A DNA stretch of 64,000 nucleotides from Neorhizobium alkalisoli (lineage in GTDB: Bacteria; Pseudomonadota; Alphaproteobacteria; Rhizobiales; Rhizobiaceae), in assembly GCF_007829835.1 (NCBI RefSeq), contig NZ_VIWP01000005.1, positions 186,001-250,000 of the forward strand, given 5' to 3'. The notes below the pieces were generated by a model. It ran no database searches. It was not told the origin of the DNA and saw only the letters and a list, made by a program, of their open reading frames with translations. Position numbers and translations under genes: made by a program. The number at the start of each line of letters is the position of its first letter. Position 1 is the first letter of the stretch. Shown here piece after piece: positions 16,690 to 25,524 of the stretch.

Positions 16690-17586
16690 TTAGGCCCCGC
16701 CCTGTTCCCAACCGAGCATGGCCCGTTTGCGGGTGAGCCCCCAGTGATAGCCGGTCAGCGCGCCATTCTTGGCGACCGCCCTGTGGCAAGGCACGACGAA
16801 GGAGATCGGATTGGCGCCGACCGCCGCCCCCACCGCACGATTGGCGGCAGGATTGCCGATATCGCAGGCGACGTCGGAATAGGTCACCGCCTTGCCGAAC
16901 GGGATTTTGAGCAGGCTCTGCCAGACCTTGACCTGAAAATCCGTGCCGATCAGCACGATATTGAGCGGCCGGTCGGCCGACCATTTTTCCCGTTCGAAGA
17001 CACGTCCGACATAAGGCGCCGTCGCCTCCAGATCCTCGACATAATGCGCATTGCGCCAGCGACCCATCATGTCTTCCAGCGCCGCTCGCTCCTCGCCCGG
17101 ATCGGCAAAGGCAAGACCGGCAAGACCGCGATCGGTGACCATGACCAGCGCCAGACCGAACGGGCAGACATGAAAGCCATACCGGATCGTCAGCCCGCTG
17201 CCGCGCGCCTTCCATTCGCCGGGCGACATCGCCTCATGGGTGACGAACAGGTCATGCAGCCGACCGGGACCGGACAGCCCGATCTCATAGGAGGTTTCGA
17301 GCAGCGGCAAGCCTTCCTGACCGAGCAGCCGCTTGGCATGGTCGAGCGTCACCGCCTGCAGAAACGCCTTCGGCGAAAGCCCCGCCCAGCGGATGAAAAG
17401 CTTCTGCAGCTGCGTCGGCGACTGGCCGAGTTCGGCGGCGATCGCCTCCAGCGAAGGCTGATCGCGATATTCGAGCGTGATCATCTCGATCACCCGCCGC
17501 ACCGTCTCGTAATCGGAACCCTGCGGCGTCACGTCGATGGCACCTTCTGGAACGGGATCCAGAGCGACTTTCGAAAGCATGTTCAT
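16690..17586 (-). CDS. AraC-type HTH fused to O6-methylguanine-DNA methyltransferase (Ada-like)
   Basis: A 298-aa bifunctional protein. Residues about 25-125 form an AraC helix-turn-helix domain (ETVRRVIEMITLEYRDQPSLEAIAAELGQSP...). The C-terminal part is methylated-DNA-protein cysteine methyltransferase with the acceptor motif VVPCHRAV near residue 263 and the preceding NRAVGAAVGANP. It removes methyl groups from O6-methylguanine in a suicide reaction. The N-terminal zinc/methylphosphotriester cysteine domain of E. coli Ada is absent, so sensing by that route is not possible. ATG 17586 has AAAGGAG 8 nt upstream and is preferred to the codon at 17607. Adjacent to nth, another base-repair gene, but on the opposite strand. 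Confidence 0.9.
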   Translation of the reverse strand: MNMLSKVALDPVPEGAIDVTPQGSDYETVRRVIEMITLEYRDQPSLEAIAAELGQSPTQLQKLFIRWAGLSPKAFLQAVTLDHAKRLLGQEGLPLLETSYEIGLSGPGRLHDLFVTHEAMSPGEWKARGSGLTIRYGFHVCPFGLALVMVTDRGLAGLAFADPGEERAALEDMMGRWRNAHYVEDLEATAPYVGRVFEREKWSADRPLNIVLIGTDFQVKVWQSLLKIPFGKAVTYSDVACDIGNPAANRAVGAAVGANPISFVVPCHRAVAKNGALTGYHWGLTRKRAMLGWEQGGA

Positions 17587-17653
17587 GGCGTCTCTCCTTT
17601 CGCTCATAGATGCCCCTTCCTATGTCGCCGCACCACCCGTTTCTTGTCCAAAT

Positions 17654-18175
17654 TCATATCCGCTGCTTGATCGTCGAAAGCGCGCCGCCAAAGGCCTTGG
17701 CAAAACTCTCGCGATCATCGGGGTTGAGGAAGGAGCCGACATCCGTGCCATGCCCTTCGCCCGTCACATACATGGAGGTAATGCCGAATTCCTGATGCCG
17801 CTTGACCCGGAACCGCGCCCAGAACGGATTGAACCGGTGCTCGACCATCCGCCCCGCCGGCGAAAATTTGCGGATCAGCACATTGGTGCGTGAGACGGAC
17901 ACTTCTTCCCGCGCCCGGCCGGAGCGATAGCTGAGTTTCAGCGCTACATAGAGGCCGATGAAATCGAGCCCGAAAAACAGTCCGATCGGATAGGCGCCGG
18001 TCACCAGAAAAAAGCCGCCATAGACGAGGCAGACCGCTCCGCAAAGGCAAAGCACGACGCGAAAACCCGTCCTGCCGAGCGAGCGATAGGGCGTCAGCTC
18101 GGCCGCAAAGATCGGCCTGTCGAAACCCTCGCCGCTCCCTTGATCCATCCCCGCATCCACGTTGCTTTCCTTCAT
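17654..18175 (-). CDS. DUF2244 membrane protein
   Basis: A 173-aa protein with two adjacent membrane helices (about residues 40-60 and 62-82; VVLCLCGAVCLVYGGFFLV and IGLFFGLDFIGLYVALKL). A C-terminal soluble part follows (VLIRKFSPAGRMVEHRFNPFWARFRV). This pattern, including the start F.AELTPYRSLGRTGF, is DUF2244, a family often located next to nth in alphaproteobacteria. Function is unknown. Its start lies only 21 bp from the divergent nth start, unless a later start such as ATG 18148 is used. Confidence 0.85.
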   Translation of the reverse strand: MKESNVDAGMDQGSGEGFDRPIFAAELTPYRSLGRTGFRVVLCLCGAVCLVYGGFFLVTGAYPIGLFFGLDFIGLYVALKLSYRSGRAREEVSVSRTNVLIRKFSPAGRMVEHRFNPFWARFRVKRHQEFGITSMYVTGEGHGTDVGSFLNPDDRESFAKAFGGALSTIKQRI

Positions 18176-18196
18176 GAAGGGCGGCTATAGAGGCAT

Positions 18197-18970
18197 ATGG
18201 CCGTCGCGAAAACCCGATCCAAAACCAGCACCCCGAAAAAGTCAAATGCTGCGCCCGCGCGCGGCAAGAAGCTCTACAAACCGGCCTATTCCAAGGCCGA
18301 GATGGAAGAAATCTTTCGCCGCTGGTCGATCCAGCGGCCCGAGCCGAAGGGCGAGCTGGAACACGTCAATCCGTTTACACTCGTCGTCGCCGTGGCACTG
18401 TCGGCGCAGGCGACCGATGCCGGCGTGAACAAGGCGACACGCGCCCTCTTCAGAATAGCCGACACGCCGGAAAAGATGCTGGCGCTCGGCGAAGACGGCG
18501 TCATCGAGCATATCAAGACGATCGGCCTTTACCGCAACAAGGCAAAAAACGTCATCGCCCTCTGTCGCATGCTGATCGACGATTTCGGCTCGGAAGTGCC
18601 GAAGACGCGCGAGGAACTGGTGCGCCTTCCCGGCGTCGGCCGCAAGACCGCCAATGTCGTCATGTCCATGGCCTTCGGTATCCCGACGCTTGCCGTCGAC
18701 ACCCATGTCTTCCGCATTGGCAACCGCTGTCTGATGGCGCCCGGCAAGACGCCGGACGAGGTGGAAGAACAGTTTTTGAAGGTTATTCCGGACCAATACC
18801 TGTTCCACGCGCATCACTGGCTGATCCTGCACGGCCGCTATTGCTGCAAGGCGCGCAAGCCCGAATGCGAGGCCTGCGTGATTGCCGATCTCTGTCGCTC
18901 ACCGGAAAAGACCGTCGATATTCCGGCACCGCTGGTCGAACTGCCGCAACAGGTGATCGGCGGCGTCTGA
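18197..18970 (+). CDS. nth: Endonuclease III (DNA glycosylase/AP lyase)
   Basis: Base-excision repair enzyme removing oxidised pyrimidines and cutting abasic sites. The helix-hairpin-helix LPGVGRKTANVVM contains the catalytic lysine. IPTLAVDTHVFRIGNR holds the catalytic aspartate. The C-terminal C-x6-C-x2-C-x5-C cluster (CKARKPECEACVIADLC) binds a 4Fe-4S cluster. At 257 aa it is longer than E. coli Nth because of a ~35-residue basic Lys/Pro/Ala-rich N-terminal extension, usual in rhizobia. The stop codon is only 3 bp from the convergent CysZ-like gene. Confidence 0.95.
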   Translation: MAVAKTRSKTSTPKKSNAAPARGKKLYKPAYSKAEMEEIFRRWSIQRPEPKGELEHVNPFTLVVAVALSAQATDAGVNKATRALFRIADTPEKMLALGEDGVIEHIKTIGLYRNKAKNVIALCRMLIDDFGSEVPKTREELVRLPGVGRKTANVVMSMAFGIPTLAVDTHVFRIGNRCLMAPGKTPDEVEEQFLKVIPDQYLFHAHHWLILHGRYCCKARKPECEACVIADLCRSPEKTVDIPAPLVELPQQVIGGV

Positions 18971-18973
18971 CGC

Positions 18974-19696
18974 CTATCGCGGAGCGACGGCGAAGGACGG
19001 ATCCTTCTTCGAAATCGCCTTGTGCAGATGCACCATCAGCCCGGCCGCAAACAGCGGCGTCAGAAGGTTGACGATCGGGATCGCCAGGAAACAGGCGATG
19101 ACGAGACCGGCGATAAACACCGTGCTCGAATGTTTCGCCCGGAAATCTCGCGCCTCCGCCGGCGGCCGGAAACGCATGGCCGCAAATTCGAAAAACTCCC
19201 GCCCAAGCAGGTACCCGTTGACCAGGAAGAAGGCGACGAGATTGACGCCGGGCACGAGCAGCAGGATCAGCGCTACAATATTGCCGAGAATGACGACCCC
19301 GAGAAAGCGGATCGACCCCAGCATCGCCTCGCCGAAGGGCATGGATTTTCCGGGCGGATCACTGGGATAATCGCGCTTCTCGATCACTTCGGCGACGTCA
19401 TCGAGAAACAGGCCGGCGATCAGCGCCGTGATCGGCGCGATCAACAGCGCCAGCCCGAGCGCAAGCCCGATACTGGCGGCAATCCCGGCAATCAGCGTCA
19501 GCCAGCCGGTCCATTCCGGCATGGCCGGAAGGAAGGCGGCAAACCAAGGCCAGAGATAGATAACAAAGACCTCGCGAAAGGCGAACCACAGCCCGATCAG
19601 GATCAGAAGCGTCAGCCCCAATGTCTTCCAGAAGGCGGACCGGCTTTCGGGGGACAAGAGGTTGACGAGGGCAAGGCGTGTGGCGTCGAGGATCAT
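18974..19696 (-). CDS. CysZ/EI24-type membrane protein
   Basis: A 240-aa inner-membrane protein with four to six hydrophobic segments. These include TLGLTLLILIGLWFAF, LIAGIAASIGLALGLALLIAP, FLGVVILGNIVALILLLVP and VFIAGLVIACFLAIPIVNLL. The segments NGYLLGREFFEFAAMR and PIVNLLTPLFAAGLMVHL match the CysZ/EI24 family, some members of which move sulfate. Sulfate uptake here is only a family-level guess, since no cysteine genes are nearby. It converges on nth with almost no spacer and no visible terminator between them. Confidence 0.82.
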   Translation of the reverse strand: MILDATRLALVNLLSPESRSAFWKTLGLTLLILIGLWFAFREVFVIYLWPWFAAFLPAMPEWTGWLTLIAGIAASIGLALGLALLIAPITALIAGLFLDDVAEVIEKRDYPSDPPGKSMPFGEAMLGSIRFLGVVILGNIVALILLLVPGVNLVAFFLVNGYLLGREFFEFAAMRFRPPAEARDFRAKHSSTVFIAGLVIACFLAIPIVNLLTPLFAAGLMVHLHKAISKKDPSFAVAPR

Positions 19697-19837
19697 CGGC
19701 GTCTCCGGGTTGGCGTGGAGATATGTAAGATATTATCGGTTCGCGCGCTCGCAATGATTAACTATCGATAAAAAAGCGATCTCGCGCAAAAGATGCACAT
19801 GCTATAAGATTCACCCGCGAGGCCAGGGGTGGTAAGA

Positions 19838-21586
19838 ATGTTTGAATACTTCTCTAATGCAGGCCTGGGGCTGAATGGCCGCGAGCTTATGAGCCTCGCC
19901 GTCCTGGCTACCTACTTATTCTTCACGCTTGTCGTGCTTCTCATCGGCTTCAGGATCATGTTTCTGCCGCTGCGGCTTGGTCGCAAGGCAGCGCGCGGTG
20001 CCATCCGTGAAATCTCACAGCCGGCGGCGCTGCTGACGATACTCTGGGCGGTCGTGCTGGTACCCGAGCCATTCATCTATCTCTGGAACTGGTTCGTCTC
20101 GCTCGGCAAGGCGATTATCTTCAATGTCCCGACGATTGCGGCCAAATTTGCGATCAATATTTACAATTGCGATTCGCCGCTTCAATGCGCCGCGGAATCC
20201 AGCAACCTGATCTCGCAACTCTGGCAGGATACCCTCAGATCCTCGCTGAACGATTTCCAGTTCCCGCCCGGCCTTGATCGAGCGGCACTAGCCTTCATGA
20301 TTGTCGCAACGATTGCGGTTATGATCGGTGGATCGAAAACCGAAACTACCGGAAGGCCCATATTCGGCGCCAGCCGGGACAAAGTCGCCGCATTCATCGG
20401 ACTTTCCGTCGCATTCATCTTCGCCGCCTACCTCGCCTTCATCGCGATTGTCGCCGTACCGGTATTCGATCAGAAAGCGCCCGATCTGACCGAGATGGCC
20501 AAAGAACTCGAAACCCGCCTCGACGAGACGTCGAAACAATTCGACATCAATTTCGCAGAGTTGCCCTTCTTGCAGCACGAACGGTCGGCCTTGCCGACGA
20601 AGGAAGCGTTTGCGGCCGAACTCTCCCTAAAGGCAGGGCAGAACAAGACCCCTGATTTCGTCACCTCCATCTGGGAAACCCAGCTTTTGTCCTGGGACAG
20701 GGATTACGAAAATCTGCTCGCTGCAGCAGCCGCAATGCCTGCTCGATCGAGCGAATTTATCCGCAATGCAAAGTTGTTTTTCCAGGTCAACAACGAGGGC
20801 CATATAGGCGAGATGCTCTCGAGACGACATGTCAGCCGAATTACCGCGGAATTCTCCGATTGGCAGAATGACTATCGGAGCAATGTACTCAGTTGCTATT
20901 CGGCCTTGCGCTATACGCTCGGGACGCTGAGAGTTATTCGATCAAATCTTCAATCGGTTGCGCTGGATCCGATCGCCTCGAGACCATCCATCGACCTGCC
21001 AAGTTCCGGTAGCTGCTCCTACCTTCAGCCCAGCATACAGGGCTTTTTGCCACAACGGTCGGCTCTCGCTCAGTCGCTTGGCCCATTCGGCGCCGCTGCG
21101 GCGTGGCTGCTACAGACGGAAAATCAGGAGCTCGCTCTGATCACCGGCCTGCTCGGCTTCGGCTTCTTCGGCGCGCTGGCCGCGAGCTTCATCCGCCAAT
21201 ATGCCAATCGAAGAGATGCTGAGTTCCCGAGCCTCTCCTTTGTCATCCCTGCCTTCATCCGCGGCATCGGCGCGGCGGTCCTCGTTTTTCTTCTTGCCAA
21301 GGGCGGCACGGCCGTTTTTACGAAGGGCGATGCCCCGCTCAATGCTTATGCAATCTTCTTTGCCTGCTTCGTTGCAGCAGTGTTCAGCGAGGATGTCTGG
21401 ATCTGGGCACGCAAGCGCCAGCAGACTTCGATGGATACCTCCGAATATGGCGAGACCGGACAGAAGGGCGCCGACAAGAGGCAAAAAGCCAGACCAGACG
21501 ATTCCAGGCCGGCAGAGGCGGCGGAAGAGGAACAGCGTCGGAAATCCGCCCAGCTAAAACAGTTGGAAGACGACTGGGGTGTATGA
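19838..21586 (+). CDS. Large multi-pass membrane protein of unknown function
   Basis: I do not recognise this 582-aa protein. Hydrophobic helices occur near residues 20-42 (LAVLATYLFFTLVVLLIGFRI), 60-85, 150-168 (ALAFMIVATIAVMIGG) and 185-212. A ~190-residue polar region follows (about 215-400). Further helices come near 415-430, 440-460, 475-495 and 508-525, and then a charged tail (AEEEQRRKSAQLKQLEDDW). The polar region has few cysteines (SCYSALRY, SGSCSYLQ) and would lie outside or inside as one domain. ATG 19838 has AGGGG 8 nt ahead; GTG at 19829 is possible. It is a single gene flanked by opposite-strand genes, with more AT-rich upstream DNA, so it could be an acquired gene. Confidence 0.75.
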   Translation: MFEYFSNAGLGLNGRELMSLAVLATYLFFTLVVLLIGFRIMFLPLRLGRKAARGAIREISQPAALLTILWAVVLVPEPFIYLWNWFVSLGKAIIFNVPTIAAKFAINIYNCDSPLQCAAESSNLISQLWQDTLRSSLNDFQFPPGLDRAALAFMIVATIAVMIGGSKTETTGRPIFGASRDKVAAFIGLSVAFIFAAYLAFIAIVAVPVFDQKAPDLTEMAKELETRLDETSKQFDINFAELPFLQHERSALPTKEAFAAELSLKAGQNKTPDFVTSIWETQLLSWDRDYENLLAAAAAMPARSSEFIRNAKLFFQVNNEGHIGEMLSRRHVSRITAEFSDWQNDYRSNVLSCYSALRYTLGTLRVIRSNLQSVALDPIASRPSIDLPSSGSCSYLQPSIQGFLPQRSALAQSLGPFGAAAAWLLQTENQELALITGLLGFGFFGALAASFIRQYANRRDAEFPSLSFVIPAFIRGIGAAVLVFLLAKGGTAVFTKGDAPLNAYAIFFACFVAAVFSEDVWIWARKRQQTSMDTSEYGETGQKGADKRQKARPDDSRPAEAAEEEQRRKSAQLKQLEDDWGV

Positions 21587-21612
21587 CCAACCCGAGCAGG
21601 TGCCGGCTCCGC

Positions 21613-23193
21613 TCACCTCATGCCCTTAAGCTCATCCCGATGCCGGATCATCGCCAGGAAGATCCGGTAATCCTTTTCGTAGAGCACTGCCCGGCCCGCG
21701 TCCGGCAGATATTCTGTATCTCCACCCGCCATCGCTTCCCCAGCTTCGAAGGGCGAGGCATGCACGCCACCCGCGACCGCCGCCGCCATCGCCGTGCCGA
21801 GCAGGACGGCGTCACGCGTATCGGGGATGACCACCTTGCGGCCCGTCACATCGGCATAGAGCTCAAGCAGCAGCGGGTTGTTCACATGGCCGCCGGTCAC
21901 ATGCAGCGTTTCGAACCGATAGCCGTAATCCGACATGGCATCGAGGATATGGCGGATGCCGAGAGCGATCGCCACGCAGGTCCGCCAATAGAGCCGGCAA
22001 AGGCCATCGAACGAGGTATCGAGCGTCAGGCCGCTGATCACGCCGGTCGCATGCGGGTCGGCAAGCGGCGAACGGTTGCCGTGGAAATCCGGCAGGATAT
22101 GCAGGTCCGGGGCGATGTCCCCATCGCTTGCCGTCCGCAATTCGGCGATCCGGGCGATGATGCGGCCATGCAGCTCGTTGCTCGGTTCGCCGCCGGCCGC
22201 ATGCATCTGGACGACGTAGTCGAGCAGCGCACCGGCGGCCGACTGGCCACCTTCGACCAGCCAGTGTTTTGGCAGAACCGCCTCGTAATAGGGTCCCCAC
22301 AGGCTCCGGCCCGGCTTGCCGTCTTTCGACAGCGCGACGATGCAACTTGACGTGCCGCCGATCAGCGCCACGCTCGTCTCCAGTTTCGGGCCGGCGAGAA
22401 CTCCGCCCAGAACACCAAAAGCACCGGCATAGGCATCGATCATGCCCGGCGCCACGGCAATGCCCGTATCGAGGCCAAGCTCTTCGGCAGCCTGCGTGGA
22501 AAGCTCGCCGATGGTCTCGCCGGGGCCGACCGTCTCTGCCGGCAGAGCGCCCTTCTGCAACAGGTCTTCAAGGCCGATCGCGCCTAGAAAATCCGAGTCC
22601 CAGCCGGATTTTTCATGGGAGAGATAGTTCCACTTGGCCGACAGGGTGCAGCGCGAGCGCGCAGTCGAACCCGTCGCCTTCCAGGTCAGGAAATCGGCGA
22701 GATCGAAGAAATATCCGGCCTTTTCCCAGCTCTGCGGCCTATGCGCCTTCAGCCATTTCAGCTTCGGCATTTCCATTTCGGGCGAAAGCGAACCACCGGA
22801 AAATTTCAAGACCGTATGACCGGTCGCCGAAATCGCCTCCGCCTGCCGGATCGCGCGATGGTCGAGCCAGACGATCGTATCCTGATCGGCCATACCAGTG
22901 GTGGAGACAGTCAACGGAGCGCCATCGCGGTCGCGCAGGACGAGCGAGCAGGTCGCGTCGAAACCGATTGCCGCCACTTCGGTCGGCGCAATCGCGGCCT
23001 CCATCATCGCCTGACGGACGGACCGGCAGACGGCGTCCCAAATATCCTCGGAGGAGTGCTCGGCGTGATTTTCCTTCGGCCGAAACATTCGGATCGGATG
23101 TTTTGCCTTGGCAAGCAGTCGGCCATCGCGATCGAAGACGCCGGCGCGGGCGCTGGCCGTGCCGATATCGACCGCAACGAGGTGATCACGCAT
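21613..23193 (-). CDS. FGGY-family pentulose/ribulose kinase
   Basis: A 526-aa ATP-dependent sugar kinase. VAVDIGTASARAGVFD is the N-terminal phosphate loop of the FGGY fold. VAPGMIDAYAGAFG contains the catalytic aspartate region, and HVTGGHVNNPLLLELYADVTGR is the C-terminal family signature. The sequence resembles the D-ribulose kinase (YDR109C/FGGY) branch more than classic xylulose kinase, so the substrate could be a ketose made by MtlK. It is the last gene of the polyol operon: smoCEFGK-mtlK-HAD-kinase. The corresponding place in Sinorhizobium meliloti holds a gene called xylB. Confidence 0.88.
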   Translation of the reverse strand: MRDHLVAVDIGTASARAGVFDRDGRLLAKAKHPIRMFRPKENHAEHSSEDIWDAVCRSVRQAMMEAAIAPTEVAAIGFDATCSLVLRDRDGAPLTVSTTGMADQDTIVWLDHRAIRQAEAISATGHTVLKFSGGSLSPEMEMPKLKWLKAHRPQSWEKAGYFFDLADFLTWKATGSTARSRCTLSAKWNYLSHEKSGWDSDFLGAIGLEDLLQKGALPAETVGPGETIGELSTQAAEELGLDTGIAVAPGMIDAYAGAFGVLGGVLAGPKLETSVALIGGTSSCIVALSKDGKPGRSLWGPYYEAVLPKHWLVEGGQSAAGALLDYVVQMHAAGGEPSNELHGRIIARIAELRTASDGDIAPDLHILPDFHGNRSPLADPHATGVISGLTLDTSFDGLCRLYWRTCVAIALGIRHILDAMSDYGYRFETLHVTGGHVNNPLLLELYADVTGRKVVIPDTRDAVLLGTAMAAAVAGGVHASPFEAGEAMAGGDTEYLPDAGRAVLYEKDYRIFLAMIRHRDELKGMR

Positions 23194-23268
23194 CCGGCTC
23201 TGTTCCTCTCCCTAGTGCCGCATGGGGTTACACAACCGGGCAGGTTTTCTCAAGCGCTGAGCGCCCGG

Positions 23269-23985
23269 TCAAACCGCGTCCCGCCGACCCTCTTTGTATT
23301 GCGGAACAAGGTGGAGCAAATCCGTCATCACGTCAAACACACGTTCGGGAGAGAGCGCCTCGATCTTCTCCCGGTGGCCGGGAAGAATGGCATGAGATCC
23401 ACCGGTAAATGCAAACACTGCCATGCCCGCCCGATGGCCGGCCTCGATGCCGGCCGGGCTGTCCTCGATGACAATGCAGTTTTCCGGGAGAACGCCCATT
23501 TCACTTGCAGCATGCAGGAAAAGATCCGGCGCCGGCTTGCCGTTTTTCACCATGGTTGCGGAAAAGAGATGCGGGTCGAGCTTGTCGACAATACCGGTCA
23601 GCGTCAGCGACAGGCGGATCCGCTCCGGCTGGCTAGAGGATGCGACGCAGGTGCGAAACCCCAGAGCCTTCAACCCGTCCAGTGTCTCGGCAATACCGGA
23701 GATCGGCTGGAGATCCGTTTTGAACAATGCGTAGAGATCAAGCCGCATCTCTTCAAGGAATTCAGGTCCGGTATGGAACCCGTATTCCTCGTCGAGAATC
23801 TGCTTCATCGTCGAAAGGCTTTTGCCGAGGAAGTGGCCATAGGCCTCCTCCTCGGTCATCTCGACGCCGCGGCGCCGCAGCGCCTCGACAAGAACCCGGA
23901 CCGAGAGCGGCTCGCTGTCGACCAGCACGCCGTCGCAATCGAAGATCACCAGGGGTGCATCCTGTTTTGCCGCTGCCGGGTTCAT
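23269..23985 (-). CDS. HAD-superfamily hydrolase (beta-phosphoglucomutase-like)
   Basis: A 238-aa HAD phosphatase. Motif I is VIFDCDGVLVDSEP near residues 13-26, where the first Asp is the nucleophile. The cap domain is residues about 30-95. Motif II is CVASSSQ, and motifs III/IV are KNGKPAPD and CIVIEDSPAGIEAG. It resembles the sugar-phosphate phosphatase/mutase subgroup. It lies between mtlK (9-bp gap) and the FGGY kinase, so it probably acts on a phosphorylated ketose or polyol or removes a dead-end phosphate. Substrate not deducible. Confidence 0.88.
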   Translation of the reverse strand: MNPAAAKQDAPLVIFDCDGVLVDSEPLSVRVLVEALRRRGVEMTEEEAYGHFLGKSLSTMKQILDEEYGFHTGPEFLEEMRLDLYALFKTDLQPISGIAETLDGLKALGFRTCVASSSQPERIRLSLTLTGIVDKLDPHLFSATMVKNGKPAPDLFLHAASEMGVLPENCIVIEDSPAGIEAGHRAGMAVFAFTGGSHAILPGHREKIEALSPERVFDVMTDLLHLVPQYKEGRRDAV

Positions 23986-23994
23986 GGCATCACC

Positions 23995-25479
23995 TCAGTC
24001 CTGGACGAGCTTATCGTCGAGATAGAGCTGCAGCGTCTTGGCCGTGCCTTCCGCCCAAAGCGTCTTCAGAGCATGGGCGAAACGCTTGCGGAACAGCTCG
24101 TTTTTCGACACTTCGCCAAAAATCTCGTCGAAGACGAGGAAGGCGTTCGGATCGTCCTTGGCCTTGATGGCCGCGGCCTGCAGCTTCTCGGCGCTCGCAT
24201 CGTTGAAGACGATCTTGCGGCCACTGTCCGAGGTGCCGGCAAAGTAGCGGCACCACAGGGCCGATACCAGCGACAGGCCGACGATGTCGTCACCCTTGGC
24301 CAGACGGTCGCGAGTCGAAGGCAGGATGAATTTCGGCTGGCGGTTGGAGCCGTCCTGCGCCAGGCGCGGAATGGTATCGCCGATCTTCGGGTTGAGGAAA
24401 CGCCGCTCGATCAGGTCGAAATACTCGTCGAGATTGGTATCCGGCACCGGCGGAACGATCGGGATGATCTCTTCCTTCTCGAGCTTCGCGAGGAAGGCGC
24501 GGATCAGCGGATGTTCCATCGCCTCATGGACGAAATGGATGTCGAGAAGTTCGCCCGGATAGGCGATCGTCGCATGGCCACCGTTGAGGATACGGATCTT
24601 CATCAGCTCGTAAGGCGCAACGTCGGGCACGAACTGGACACCGACTTCTTCCAGAGCCGGGCGACCGGCCGGGAAATTGTCTTCCATGACCCACTGCTTG
24701 AATTCTTCGCAGAAGACCGGCCAGTTGTCGTCGATGTTGAAATCGTTCTTGAGGATGTCGATCTCACGCGCGCCGGTGGCCGGCGTGATGCGGTCAACCA
24801 TCGAATTCGGGAAAGCGACATTGCCATGGATCCACTCGGCAAAGGCCGGGTCGGACATCTTGGCAAGGCCGATCACGGTGTTTTCCGTGACATGGCCGTT
24901 GCCCGGAATGTTGTCGCACGACATGATCGTGAAGGGCGTAACGCCTCGCTCGCGGCGCAGCTTCAGGCCGGCGAGGATCAGGCCGAACACCGTTTTAGGC
25001 GCCGCCGGGTTCTTGCCGTCCTCGACCATGGCCGGATGCGCCGGGTTGAAATGTCCGGCCGCGTCAATGAAATAGCCGCCTTCGGTAATCGTCATCGAAA
25101 CGATGCGGATCGCCGGCTCGGCCAGCTTCTCGATCAGCGCGTCCTTGCTGTCCGGCGCGATGATGTCGATCATCGGCGCGGTCACGCGCGCGCCGGTCTT
25201 GTTATTGTCCTGCTCGACAACGGTGGTGAGATAATCCTGCGCCTTGAGCTTGTCGCGCATGGCGGCATCAGACGGCAGAACGCCGGCGCCGATCAGCGCC
25301 CAGTCATGACCCTTGCCGGTATTGAACAGGTCGTCGAGATAGACGGCCTGATGCGCACGGTGAAAATTGCCGACGCCGAAATGGATGATGCCCGGCGAAA
25401 GCGTCTTCGGGTCGTAATTGGGCACACCAGCGGTCGCAGCGGCATCCTTGAGGCTTGCCAACGAAAGCTTCACAGTCAT
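23995..25479 (-). CDS. mtlK: Mannitol 2-dehydrogenase
   Basis: A 494-aa NAD-dependent polyol dehydrogenase oxidising mannitol (and related polyols) to fructose. The N-terminal Rossmann segment IIHFGVGNFHRAHQAVYLDDLF, the block MSCDNIPGNGHVTEN, and KIRILNGGHATIAYPGELL with its catalytic Lys/Asn-His region are signatures of the long-chain mannitol dehydrogenase family. ATG 25479 is preceded by GGAG and gives the usual family length; the open frame upstream to 25524 is not conserved-looking. It directly follows smoK, 45 bp away, in the polyol operon, so imported mannitol is oxidised without phosphorylation. Confidence 0.95.
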   Translation of the reverse strand: MTVKLSLASLKDAAATAGVPNYDPKTLSPGIIHFGVGNFHRAHQAVYLDDLFNTGKGHDWALIGAGVLPSDAAMRDKLKAQDYLTTVVEQDNNKTGARVTAPMIDIIAPDSKDALIEKLAEPAIRIVSMTITEGGYFIDAAGHFNPAHPAMVEDGKNPAAPKTVFGLILAGLKLRRERGVTPFTIMSCDNIPGNGHVTENTVIGLAKMSDPAFAEWIHGNVAFPNSMVDRITPATGAREIDILKNDFNIDDNWPVFCEEFKQWVMEDNFPAGRPALEEVGVQFVPDVAPYELMKIRILNGGHATIAYPGELLDIHFVHEAMEHPLIRAFLAKLEKEEIIPIVPPVPDTNLDEYFDLIERRFLNPKIGDTIPRLAQDGSNRQPKFILPSTRDRLAKGDDIVGLSLVSALWCRYFAGTSDSGRKIVFNDASAEKLQAAAIKAKDDPNAFLVFDEIFGEVSKNELFRKRFAHALKTLWAEGTAKTLQLYLDDKLVQD

Positions 25480-25524
25480 TTTCTCATACTCCGGTTGGCC
25501 TGTTTTTGAGGCCGGTAGGATCAA

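Noticed and set aside
22615..25509. Very long plus-strand open frame opposite mtlK, HAD and the kinase genes
   Set aside because: It is antisense to three well-supported genes, has no family motif and unusual composition; long antisense frames are expected in GC-rich DNA with strong third-base bias.
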